Positions 8,328 through 16,515 of a DNA stretch of 64,000 bases are shown piece after piece. The stretch's first letter is position 1; each line of letters starts with the position of its first letter. Under the pieces are notes generated by a model, which was not told the origin of the DNA, did not search any database, and was given only the letters and a program-made list of their open reading frames with translations. This DNA comes from Ideonella_A intermedia_A (lineage in GTDB: Bacteria; Pseudomonadota; Gammaproteobacteria; Burkholderiales; Burkholderiaceae_C), in the NCBI GenBank assembly GCA_943370175.1, contig CALRPU020000029.1, forward strand, positions 5,835 to 69,834. The letters are read 5' to 3'. Position numbers and translations under genes: made by a program.

Positions 8328-8891
8328 ATGTACACACCAAAGCCCGGCAACCGCACCCGCACCATCGACCCGCACTGGGCGGCATGGCGAGGCCGGGGCT
8401 TGCCCCGCGCACGGGCAGCGACGCCGGGCTTCACCTTGATCGAGGTGCTGGTGGCGTTGGCTGTCGTCGGCATCCTCGTGGCGGTGGCCTACCCCAGCTA
8501 CCGGGAGTACATCGCCCGGGGCCAACTCGTGGACGGCACCAACGCGTTGTCGACCTTCCGCGCGCAAATGGAGCGCCACTACCAGGACAACCGAACCTAC
8601 GCCACCGTGACCTCCGGCGGCGTGACCTTCACCACGCCCTGCGACGCCAGCACCGCGGCGGCGTCGCGCAAGTTCGGCAACTTCGTGGTGACCTGCGCCA
8701 CCGGGCAACCCACGGCCACGACCTTCACCCTGCTGGCCACCGGCGCTGCGGGCTCGCCCGTGGCGGGCGTGGTCTACAGCATCAGCAACGACGGCAGCCA
8801 GTCGACGACCATGCCCGCGGGCGGCGCCTGGAGCGGCTGGGCCTCCTGCGCCACGGCCTGGATCGTCAAGAAGGGGCAGCCGTGCAATTGA
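8328..8891 (+). CDS. pilE: Type IV pilin-like protein PilE
   Basis: The prepilin motif is TPG followed by FTLIEVLVALAVVGILV, with the invariant Glu at mature position 5 and a hydrophobic helix that anchors the subunit in the inner membrane and pilus core. The mature region has four Cys, including a likely C-terminal disulphide loop (CATAWIVKKGQPC). From the ATG at 8328 the leader is about 33 residues, long for this family. An in-frame TTG at 8400 would give a 10-residue leader (MPRARAATPG), which is more typical, so the start is uncertain. It is the first gene of an overlapping six-gene minor pilin operon and overlaps fimT by 10 bases. Cleavage by the prepilin peptidase PilD is expected. Confidence 0.85.
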   Translation: MYTPKPGNRTRTIDPHWAAWRGRGLPRARAATPGFTLIEVLVALAVVGILVAVAYPSYREYIARGQLVDGTNALSTFRAQMERHYQDNRTYATVTSGGVTFTTPCDASTAAASRKFGNFVVTCATGQPTATTFTLLATGAAGSPVAGVVYSISNDGSQSTTMPAGGAWSGWASCATAWIVKKGQPCN

Positions 8892-9541
8892 GGGGCGGCT
8901 CGCCGTGGGGCCGTTGTCGACGCACGGCGTTCGGGCGGACGCGGGGTTTCACGCTGCTCGAGTTGTTGATCACCCTGGCGCTGTTGGGCGTGCTGCTGGC
9001 CCTGGCCCTGCCTTCCTTCGCCACCTGGTCCCGCAACGTCAAGGCACGCAGCACCGCAGACGCCTTGCAGAACGGGCTGCGGCTGGCCCAGAGCGAAGCC
9101 GTGCGCCGCAACCGGCAGGTGATGCTGTCCCTGACGAACGCCACCCCTTCCTTGACCGCCGCGGCCGCCGCCAATGGCACGAACTGGGTGGTGCGCACCG
9201 TGCCGGTTCCTGGCGAGACCGCGACGTTCGTGGAGGGCGGGTCCCTTGGCGGTGTCGGCGTGGACGTCGCGGTGACCAGCAATTGGGAGTCGATCTGCTT
9301 CAACTCCTTCGGGCGCCTGGTGGCCAATGCAGCGCCCGGCGCGTCCACCACCGGCGGCAGCGCGATTTCGGCGGGCACCTGCGACCTGCCGGCCAATGGC
9401 GCCCCGGTCACCTACGACCTCGCAGCGCCGAACGCACAGCCCGGCGTGGACCGGCGCTACCGCGTCACGGTGAGCTTCTCCGGTCAGATCCGGCTGTGCG
9501 ACGTCGATCGGTCCTTGAGCACGGCCGCGGACGGCTGCTGA
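8882..9541 (+). CDS. fimT: Minor pilin FimT/GspH-like
   Basis: A GTG at 8882 overlapping the end of pilE gives 219 residues with a prepilin site RTRG before FTLLELLITLALLGVLLALALPSF. The GspH/FimT signature follows (ALQNGLRLAQSEAVRRN). The C-terminal part keeps the SFSGQIRLC strand common at the end of these proteins. Minor pilins prime pilus assembly and set tip composition; FimT members have also been linked to DNA binding during uptake. No ATG lies near the motif, so a GTG or TTG start is required. The gene ends in TGATG, overlapping the pilV start, so translation is probably coupled. Confidence 0.85.
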   Translation: MQLRGGSPWGRCRRTAFGRTRGFTLLELLITLALLGVLLALALPSFATWSRNVKARSTADALQNGLRLAQSEAVRRNRQVMLSLTNATPSLTAAAAANGTNWVVRTVPVPGETATFVEGGSLGGVGVDVAVTSNWESICFNSFGRLVANAAPGASTTGGSAISAGTCDLPANGAPVTYDLAAPNAQPGVDRRYRVTVSFSGQIRLCDVDRSLSTAADGC

Positions 9542-9978
9542 TGGACCCGCGCAAAGCACCACCCGGCTTGCGGCCCGGCCACAGGCGCCCTCAGCGCGGC
9601 ATGAGCCTGCTGGAGGTTCTCGTGGCCGTGCTGATTTTCTCCTTCGGCCTGCTCGGGCTGCTGGCGCTCCAGGCGCGGGCCTCGCAGTTCTCCGTGAGCG
9701 CCGAAGACACCAACCGCGCCTCGCTGCTGGCCAACGAACTGGCGGCTTCGATGTGGGCTGCGCGCACGGTGCAGCTTTCGCCGACCGAGCTGGCGGCCTG
9801 GAATGCCCGCGTGGCGGACCCGACCCAGGGCGGCCTGCCGAACGGCGTCGGCTCGGTCACCGTGACCGGCACCGGCAAAGCCGCCGTGGCCCAGATCGTC
9901 ATCGTCTGGCAACCCACGCGCGCCGCCTCGTCGGCCACCAGCCGCAACCAGTACACGACCCAGGTGGTGGTGCAATGA
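9541..9978 (+). CDS. pilV: Minor pilin PilV
   Basis: The 145-residue protein has a leader ending RG before MSLLEVLVAVLIFSFGLLGL, with Met at mature position 1 as in PilV proteins and Glu at position 5. The segment after the helix (LQARASQFSVSAEDTNRA) is typical of PilV, which carries few other conserved residues. It should insert in the inner membrane and join the PilV-W-X-Y1 priming complex at the pilus tip. Its ATG overlaps the fimT stop and its own stop overlaps the pilW start. Confidence 0.85.
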   Translation: MDPRKAPPGLRPGHRRPQRGMSLLEVLVAVLIFSFGLLGLLALQARASQFSVSAEDTNRASLLANELAASMWAARTVQLSPTELAAWNARVADPTQGGLPNGVGSVTVTGTGKAAVAQIVIVWQPTRAASSATSRNQYTTQVVVQ

Positions 9979-11162
9979 CCCACACGCCGGGCAATGCACG
10001 GGGCCGCACGCCGCGCGGCTTCTCCATCATCGAACTGCTGGTGGCGATGGCGATTGGCCTGGTGTTGACGCTGGCCGTGTCGCGGGTGCTGATCTACAGC
10101 CAGGAAACCCGGCTGACCACGACGACCCTCAACGACATCAACCAGGTGGGCAACTTCGTGGCGTACACGCTCGACCGGGCGGTGCGCAGCGCGGGCTCTG
10201 GCTACGCCCAGCAGCGAAAGCACCTGGGCTGCCTGCTGAACGCCTCCCGGGACGGGGGCACGATCCTGCCGCGCAGCAGCGCCCTGCCCGCGCCATTCGC
10301 CGGGGTCACGGGCCCGTTCCGGCTTGCGCCCGTGGTGATCTTTCCCGGCGCTTCCGCCGCCGGGTCGGACGTGTTGATGGTGATGACCGGTGCCTCCGGC
10401 TACAGCGAGGTGGGGCTGCCGCTGATCACCGGCAAAACCACGCCCAGCCAGATCCAGGTGGTGAACACCATCGGCTTCGTGCCGGACGGCATCGTCTTGC
10501 TGGCGGATGAAAACCTGGCGGGCTGCATGATCCAGCAGGTTGACGGCGGCTTTACCGACACCGCAGACCAGGCACTGCCCTTGGCCGGCCCCTACTTCAG
10601 CGCCACGGGCAGCAACGTCAAGCTCATCGACTTCGGCGTGAGCGGCACCAGCTTCGCGATGCCGCTGGGACAGCTGTCCAGCACGGTCGCCAACGCGCCG
10701 GAGTTCAAGCTGTACGGGGTGGGCGCCAACCGTGTCCTGTTCAGCCACGACCTCCTGCGGACCGACGGCACCGATGGCACCACCGCGGTTTCCGACGGCG
10801 TGGTCGAGCTGCGCGCCATCTACCGCGTCGACACCAACGGCGACGGCACGGCCGACGCGTGGCGCGACCCGGGCGCCGTGCCCAGTGCCGGCTACGCTGC
10901 GGCCGAGTTGCTCGACGGCACACCGGCCGCGCAGGCCCGCCTGGCGACCATCCTCGCCGTGCGCATCGGCCTGATCTTGCGCACCTCCCTGGCGGAGAAG
11001 ACACCGCCAGCGGTCGCCCAGGACACCTACACCTTGTTCGACGGCATCCCCGGCATTGCCCCGGCGACCCGCACCCTGAGCGCCGCCGACAAAAGCTTCC
11101 GTTACCGCACCCTCGAATTCACCGTGCCGGTGCGCAACCTGCTGATGGACCCAGCGCCATGA
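9975..11162 (+). CDS. pilW: Minor pilin PilW
   Basis: This 395-residue protein has the prepilin cleavage site TPRG before FSIIELLVAMAIGLVLTLAVSRVLI, with Glu5 present. The large C-terminal globular region is as expected for PilW, which is bigger than the other minor pilins. It contains stretches such as VVELRAIYRVDTNGDGTADAW, where the DTNGDGTAD part looks like a calcium-binding loop. It overlaps both neighbours by four bases (ATGA), showing tight coupling. It should join the tip complex with PilV, PilX and PilY1. Confidence 0.88.
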   Translation: MTHTPGNARGRTPRGFSIIELLVAMAIGLVLTLAVSRVLIYSQETRLTTTTLNDINQVGNFVAYTLDRAVRSAGSGYAQQRKHLGCLLNASRDGGTILPRSSALPAPFAGVTGPFRLAPVVIFPGASAAGSDVLMVMTGASGYSEVGLPLITGKTTPSQIQVVNTIGFVPDGIVLLADENLAGCMIQQVDGGFTDTADQALPLAGPYFSATGSNVKLIDFGVSGTSFAMPLGQLSSTVANAPEFKLYGVGANRVLFSHDLLRTDGTDGTTAVSDGVVELRAIYRVDTNGDGTADAWRDPGAVPSAGYAAAELLDGTPAAQARLATILAVRIGLILRTSLAEKTPPAVAQDTYTLFDGIPGIAPATRTLSAADKSFRYRTLEFTVPVRNLLMDPAP

Positions 11163-11890
11163 CCGCCCTTGCCCATCGCCATGGCAGCGGGCGCAGCGCG
11201 CACCGACCGGAAGCACAGCGTGGCGCCGTGCTGCTGTTCACCCTGATTGCGCTGGTCGTCATGTTGATCGCGGCCGTGGCCTTGATTCGCTCGGTGAACA
11301 CCACGCTGTTCAGTGCGGGCAACATGGCCTTCAAGCGCGAGCTGCAGAACCAGGCCGACCAGGTCGTACCCGCCGTGCTGACCTTGCTGCAGACCGGCGC
11401 GCTCAGCACCACGGGCGCGCGCGGGCAGCACAACGTGGCGCTGAACTACAGCGCCAGCACGCTGCCCAGCAACGCGCAGGGCTTGCCCACGGCGCTGGTC
11501 ACCCGCGACGACGCCGTGTTCGCCACGGTGGGCAGCGTGGCCAACGACCGGGTCGTCGGCCAGGGCGGCAGCGTCACCATTCGCTACCTGATCGACCGCC
11601 AGTGCCGCAGCGTGGGCGACGAGGCGGTGCTCGGCTCGGACGGCTGCGTGCTGTCACCCAACAGCGCCGCCCCCAGCGGCGGCAGCGCGTCGCTGCAGGG
11701 TCAAAGCGCGGCCTTTGGCTCGGCCACGGCGGCGTCGGCGGCGGCGGCCGCTGGCGCCACCGCCGCCAGTGGCGCCAGCGGCGCCGCAGGGGCTGGCGCC
11801 GTTCCGCCCCAGATCGTCTACCGACTGAGCGTGCGGGTGACCGGGCCGCGCGACACCCAAGCCTTCTTTCAGACCACCTTCACCCTGTAG
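11159..11890 (+). CDS. pilX: Minor pilin-associated protein PilX
   Basis: The 243-residue product has an N-terminal hydrophobic segment GAVLLFTLIALVVMLIAAVALIRS, typical of PilX, which lacks the full prepilin consensus in many betaproteobacteria (no Glu5 here). Around residues 190-220 there is a low-complexity Ala/Gly/Ser tract (repeated AAAAGA, ASGAS) that looks like a flexible linker before the final strand. PilX works with PilV, PilW and PilY1 in pilus priming and adhesion. It overlaps pilW by four bases, and pilY1 follows after 54 bases. Confidence 0.82.
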   Translation: MTALAHRHGSGRSAHRPEAQRGAVLLFTLIALVVMLIAAVALIRSVNTTLFSAGNMAFKRELQNQADQVVPAVLTLLQTGALSTTGARGQHNVALNYSASTLPSNAQGLPTALVTRDDAVFATVGSVANDRVVGQGGSVTIRYLIDRQCRSVGDEAVLGSDGCVLSPNSAAPSGGSASLQGQSAAFGSATAASAAAAAGATAASGASGAAGAGAVPPQIVYRLSVRVTGPRDTQAFFQTTFTL

Positions 11891-11944
11891 TTCAACGCGG
11901 CCCCCAGCGACCCCTCGCCAGCGCCGATCCATGCCGACCCCGCC

Positions 11945-14900
11945 ATGACCCAGCACCCGTCGGAACCCGCCCTGACCGCCGCAACCGCACCGCCCCCGCC
12001 GCAGGGCCTGGCGCGGCGCCGCGCCCTGGGCATGGCCCTTTTGCTGTGGGGGCTGACGGGCCTGCCGGCCCACGGCGCAACGCCGCTGGCCGACCAGCCG
12101 CTCGCGGCCAACGCCGCCGTGCCGGGCAACCTGGCGCTGGCCTTGTCGGTGGAATACCCCACCGCGGTCAGCGTGGCGCACCCGGACGGCAGCTACAACA
12201 GCGCCAGCACCTACCTCGGGTACTTCGATCCGAACAAGTGCTACGCCTACAAGTTCGTTGACGTGGAAAGCAGCAGCGCGGTGACGCATTTCGCGCCAGC
12301 GGGCCTGGCCCGCACGGCCACGGTGGGCGGGGTGGTGACCTCGCTGCACACCTGCACGGGCGTCTACGAGCACCTGTGGAGTGGCAACTACCTGAACTGG
12401 GCGACGATGCAGACCGTCGACCCGTTTCGGTGGTCGCTGACCGGGGGCTACCGCGTGGTGGACACACCGGGCACGGCGACCTCCCCCAGCGTGACCGTCA
12501 TTGCCAAGGCCTGGGCCTCGGGCCAGGGCGGCGTGGGCAACTTCCCGGACCGGGTGGTCACCAGCGCCACCGACATCGCCAACGCCACGCCATTCACCGC
12601 CAACGGCACCCTCACCGCCTACGTGCAAGGCCGCGGTCAGCAGGTCAACTTCGTGCAGTCGGGCGCCTACGGCACCGGCGGCATGCTGGGCACCTACTTC
12701 AACGGCACCAACCTCGACTACGACGCCCTGCCGGCGGCGCCGGTGCTGACGAGAACCGAGCGCGTCAACTTCGACTGGGGCGTCGGTTCGCCATTGGCCG
12801 GCGTGGTCAACAGCGACAACTTCTCGGCGCGCTGGGTGTCCACCGACACGGTGCCAACCACCGGCACCTACACCTTCCAGACCAATGGCGACGACGGCGT
12901 TCGCCTGTGGGTCAACGGCACCCTGCTGATCGACGACTGGACCACCCACCCGCCCACCGTTCGAACCGCCACGATCAACCTGACGGCGGGCGTCCCGCTG
13001 AACGTGCGCCTGGAGTATTTCGAGGCGGGTGGTGGCGCGGCGATGCAGTTCTCGTGGAAGCGCCCCGGCGACCTGAGCTTCAGCACTTTCGACGCGAACG
13101 GCGGCTTCTGGTATGCGCCGGTCAGGGTCAAGGTCTGCGACGCGAGTGCGCCCGGTTCGCCCAACGGGCTCGAGAGCAACTGCAAGGCCTACACCTACGG
13201 CCACAAGCCCGAGGGCTTGATGCAGCGCTACGCCGACCGCATTCGATACAGCGTCTTCGGCTACTTGAACGACAGCAACCTCCAACGCGACGCCGGCGTG
13301 TTGAGGGCCCAGCAGAAGTTCATCGGCCCGACCTACACGCTGCCCGGCCAGGTTCCCACCACCAACGCGGCCGCCGAATGGGACGCCGCGACCGGCGTGT
13401 TCATCCAGAACCCGGACGGCATCACCAGCGCCATGGGCGTGACGATCGCGAACAGCGGGGCGATCAACTACCTGAACAAGTTCGGCGAAATCACCCGCGG
13501 CGGCTACAAGACCTTCGACCCCGTGGGCGAGCTGTTCTACGCCACCTTGCGGTACTACAAGAACCTGGGCAATGTTCCGGCGTGGTCGGACCCGGGCGCG
13601 GCCGACACCGCCACGCGCGCCACCTGGGCCGACGGCTTTCCGGTCATCACCGCCTGGAACGACCCGATCCTGTACTCGTGCCAGAAGAGCTTCGTGCTTG
13701 GCATCGGGGACGTGAACACCCATGCCGACAAGAACGTCCCCGGCCCGACGGGCACGGCCAACGAGCCCACCAAGCCCAGCACCGTCACCAACGATCCAAC
13801 GTATTCAGTCACGGTCAACGCGGTCACGACGACCAACCAGGTGGGCGTGCTCCAGGGCCTGGGCGCCTCGCTGGGCAGCATGGAAAACTACAACGGCTGC
13901 TGCAGCAACAACACGGCCTTGATGGCGGGGCTGGCCTACGACGCGAACATCCGCGACGTTCGGCCCGACGACGCGTCGCAGCCGCAGACGCTGGGCACCC
14001 AGACGGTGCAAACGTACTGGATCGACGTCCTCGAATACCAGACCTTCAAGCCCAACAACCAGTTCTACCTGGCCGCCAAGTACGGCGGCTTCAAGGTTCC
14101 CGAGGGCTACACCGCCGGCACGGCACTGCAGGACGCCTGGTGGCGCACCACGACCGACGACGTCTTCACGCAACCGCGCCCGGACAACTACTACGTGGCC
14201 GGGCGCCCGGACCAGATGGTCGATGGCCTCAGCAAGGCGTTCCAAAGCATCGCGTCCCAGGTCACGGCGGCCGCGGTGTCGAACGTGGTGCCTCAACCCC
14301 AGGTGGCCAGCGGCGGCGGCAACGTCAGCTACAGCGCCACCTGGAACGCCGCCAACTGGACGGGCGAAGTGGCCGCGAACGAACTGACCTACGACGGCAC
14401 CACAGGCGCGCCGGTGCTCAACAACCGCTGGTTGCTCAGCACCAAGCTTGCCGCGCAGCTGGCCGGCACGGGGTGGGACACCGGCCGGCGCGTCATCAGC
14501 TGGAACACCACCACCCGACAAGGCGTGCCGTTTCGCCTGGCTTCGCTCGACACGGCGCAGCAGAACGCCTTGAGCACCCCCTACACCGCAGGCGACACGC
14601 TCACCGACTACCTCAACTACCTTCGCGGCGACCGCAGCAATGAGGGCAAGCTGCGGGTTCGCGCGGGCCTTCTGGGCGACATCGTGGGCGGCAAGCCGGT
14701 GGCGGTCGGACCGCCGAACCTGCCGCTGTCGAACGCGTCCAACCCCGGCTATTCCGCCTTCAAGGCCGCGCAAGCCTCGCGGCAGACCGTGCTGTACTTT
14801 GGCGCCAACGACGGCATGCTGCACGCCGTCAATGGCAACCTGACCGGCGCGGGCGCAGGCCAGGAGCTGTTCGCCTACGTGCCCGGCGTCTTGTTCCAAG

Positions 14901-16189
14901 GCCCCACCGGCACGCCCGCCACCAACGGGCTGGTGGCGCTGGGCAACCCCGGCTACGTCCACCGGGCCTATGTCGATTCGGCACCCAATGTGTTCGACAT
15001 CAACATGGGCCAGACGGCAGGCAGCGCAACGGGCACGGCGTGGAAGTCCGTGCTGATGGGCGGCCTGGGCAAAGGCGGAAAGGCCTACTACGCCATCGAC
15101 GTGACCGACCCGGTCGGCATGGTGGCAGGCGCCGACAACGCGGCGGCGGAACTCAATGCCGCCAGCAAAATGATGTGGGAGTTCACTGACAGCCGCTTGG
15201 GCTACACCTACGGACAGCCGATCGTGGTGAAGACCCGGCAGCACGGCTGGGTGGCCTTGCTGCCGTCGGGCTACAACAACGCCGATGGGCAGGGCTACCT
15301 CTTCATCGTCAACCCGCGCACGGGCGCGCTGATCCAGGCCTTGGCCACCGGCGCCGGTTCTCCCGGCAACGACGCGGGCCTGGCGCAGGTCAATGCGTTT
15401 GTGCTCAACCGAACCGACGGCACGGCCGACGCCGCCTACGCCGGCGACTTGCTCGGCAACGTGTGGCGTTTCGACCTGACCGCCACGGGCGACTACCCTG
15501 CGCCGGTCAAGATCGCCGCCTTGACCGATGCCAACGGCAACCCCCAGCCGGTCACCACCCGACCGCTGATCGAAGTGCACCCCACCACCCGCCGACGCGT
15601 GGTGTTGATCGGCACGGGGCGGCTGCTGGACCAGAGCGACGCTTCCTCGTCCCAGAACCAGAGCTTCTACGCCATCGTCGATGGCACCAACGCGCAGTTC
15701 AACGCGAACAGCAGCGCCAGCAGCACGCCGCGCTTGCCAGCGGGCATCAGTTTCCCCATCACCCGGTCCAAGCTGGTGGCCAATACCGATCCGGTCGCCG
15801 TTGTCACCGTCGACAACGTGACCAAGGTGGGCTGGTACATCGACCTGGGCAGCGGCTGGAGAAGCGTGAGCGACAGCGCGCCCTTCTTCGGCAAGGTGAG
15901 CTTCGCCTCGACGCTTCCCAACAGCAGCGCGTGCTCGACGGCCAGCAGCACGCGCCTGTACTCGGTCGACTTTGACAATGGAAAGTCGGAGTTGCTCTCG
16001 GGGGCCACGGCGGTGGCCTACATCAACGCCGAGTCGGGCATAACCGACATCCAGAACCTCAGCGCCTCAGGGCAACGACAGCTCACGCTGGGCCTGGACA
16101 ACAAGAAGATCGTGCGGGTGAACACCGCACCCCTGGCGCCCTTGCCCCTGCGTCGAATCAACTGGCGGGAAATCCCTGTGGCGAACTGA
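11945..16189 (+). CDS. pilY1: Pilus tip adhesin PilY1 with inserted PA14 domain
   Basis: At 1414 residues this is a large PilY1. The N-terminus has a hydrophobic export signal (around 25-45). At about 240-385 it carries a PA14-like domain (GTYFNGTNLDYDALP, TYTFQTNGDDGVRLWVNG, LEYFEAGGGAAMQFSW), a carbohydrate-binding fold uncommon in PilY1. The C-terminal beta-propeller (about 900-1340) is the conserved PilY1 part and includes YAGDLLGNVWRFDL. The calcium loop just before it reads LNRTDGTAD instead of the canonical DxNxDxxxD, so the first Asp is lost. PilY1 sits at the pilus tip, counteracts retraction and mediates adhesion. The PA14 domain suggests a glycan ligand; this is inference. It is the last gene of the pilin operon. 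Confidence 0.88.
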   Translation: MTQHPSEPALTAATAPPPPQGLARRRALGMALLLWGLTGLPAHGATPLADQPLAANAAVPGNLALALSVEYPTAVSVAHPDGSYNSASTYLGYFDPNKCYAYKFVDVESSSAVTHFAPAGLARTATVGGVVTSLHTCTGVYEHLWSGNYLNWATMQTVDPFRWSLTGGYRVVDTPGTATSPSVTVIAKAWASGQGGVGNFPDRVVTSATDIANATPFTANGTLTAYVQGRGQQVNFVQSGAYGTGGMLGTYFNGTNLDYDALPAAPVLTRTERVNFDWGVGSPLAGVVNSDNFSARWVSTDTVPTTGTYTFQTNGDDGVRLWVNGTLLIDDWTTHPPTVRTATINLTAGVPLNVRLEYFEAGGGAAMQFSWKRPGDLSFSTFDANGGFWYAPVRVKVCDASAPGSPNGLESNCKAYTYGHKPEGLMQRYADRIRYSVFGYLNDSNLQRDAGVLRAQQKFIGPTYTLPGQVPTTNAAAEWDAATGVFIQNPDGITSAMGVTIANSGAINYLNKFGEITRGGYKTFDPVGELFYATLRYYKNLGNVPAWSDPGAADTATRATWADGFPVITAWNDPILYSCQKSFVLGIGDVNTHADKNVPGPTGTANEPTKPSTVTNDPTYSVTVNAVTTTNQVGVLQGLGASLGSMENYNGCCSNNTALMAGLAYDANIRDVRPDDASQPQTLGTQTVQTYWIDVLEYQTFKPNNQFYLAAKYGGFKVPEGYTAGTALQDAWWRTTTDDVFTQPRPDNYYVAGRPDQMVDGLSKAFQSIASQVTAAAVSNVVPQPQVASGGGNVSYSATWNAANWTGEVAANELTYDGTTGAPVLNNRWLLSTKLAAQLAGTGWDTGRRVISWNTTTRQGVPFRLASLDTAQQNALSTPYTAGDTLTDYLNYLRGDRSNEGKLRVRAGLLGDIVGGKPVAVGPPNLPLSNASNPGYSAFKAAQASRQTVLYFGANDGMLHAVNGNLTGAGAGQELFAYVPGVLFQGPTGTPATNGLVALGNPGYVHRAYVDSAPNVFDINMGQTAGSATGTAWKSVLMGGLGKGGKAYYAIDVTDPVGMVAGADNAAAELNAASKMMWEFTDSRLGYTYGQPIVVKTRQHGWVALLPSGYNNADGQGYLFIVNPRTGALIQALATGAGSPGNDAGLAQVNAFVLNRTDGTADAAYAGDLLGNVWRFDLTATGDYPAPVKIAALTDANGNPQPVTTRPLIEVHPTTRRRVVLIGTGRLLDQSDASSSQNQSFYAIVDGTNAQFNANSSASSTPRLPAGISFPITRSKLVANTDPVAVVTVDNVTKVGWYIDLGSGWRSVSDSAPFFGKVSFASTLPNSSACSTASSTRLYSVDFDNGKSELLSGATAVAYINAESGITDIQNLSASGQRQLTLGLDNKKIVRVNTAPLAPLPLRRINWREIPVAN

Positions 16190-16515
16190 AGCCGCGCGGC
16201 GTGGGGATGCCCGCTTGCCACTGAAAGCCACCTGCCGACCACCGCTCGGCACCGGTATCTAAGCGGCTTGGCGGGCACGGCCATTGATGCTCGTCGTGCG
16301 GCGCCCCTGAAACCAGACTAGGCGACTGACGGCAGTTTGATCCAGGTCATGCCGCACCCATGCAGGCAGCCCTGCGACGGCTGAGGCCAGTCCGATTGAC
16401 GCCATACTCGGACGACACGCGGGATGACAGGTTGGTCACGACGTCGCCCCGCACCCGCTGGCGCTGAATGCTCGCAAGAAGCAGTGTTGCCACCACGAGC
16501 ACCCAACCACGCACC
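16190..16515. other. Gap between pilY1 and the regulator
   Basis: About 326 bases with no gene I can support and no clear terminator. It may hold the promoter for the regulator. Confidence 0.25.

Noticed and set aside
11654..13723. Long minus-strand open frame opposite pilX and pilY1
   Set aside because: The product is His/Arg/Val/Gly-rich with no known motifs; it is a high-GC shadow of the pilus genes.
12376..14643. 755-residue plus-strand frame overlapping pilY1
   Set aside because: Composition is almost entirely Arg, His, Gln and Gly; it is the out-of-frame reading of pilY1.
13805..15580. 591-residue minus-strand frame opposite pilY1
   Set aside because: Shadow of pilY1 with the same biased composition and no domain features.
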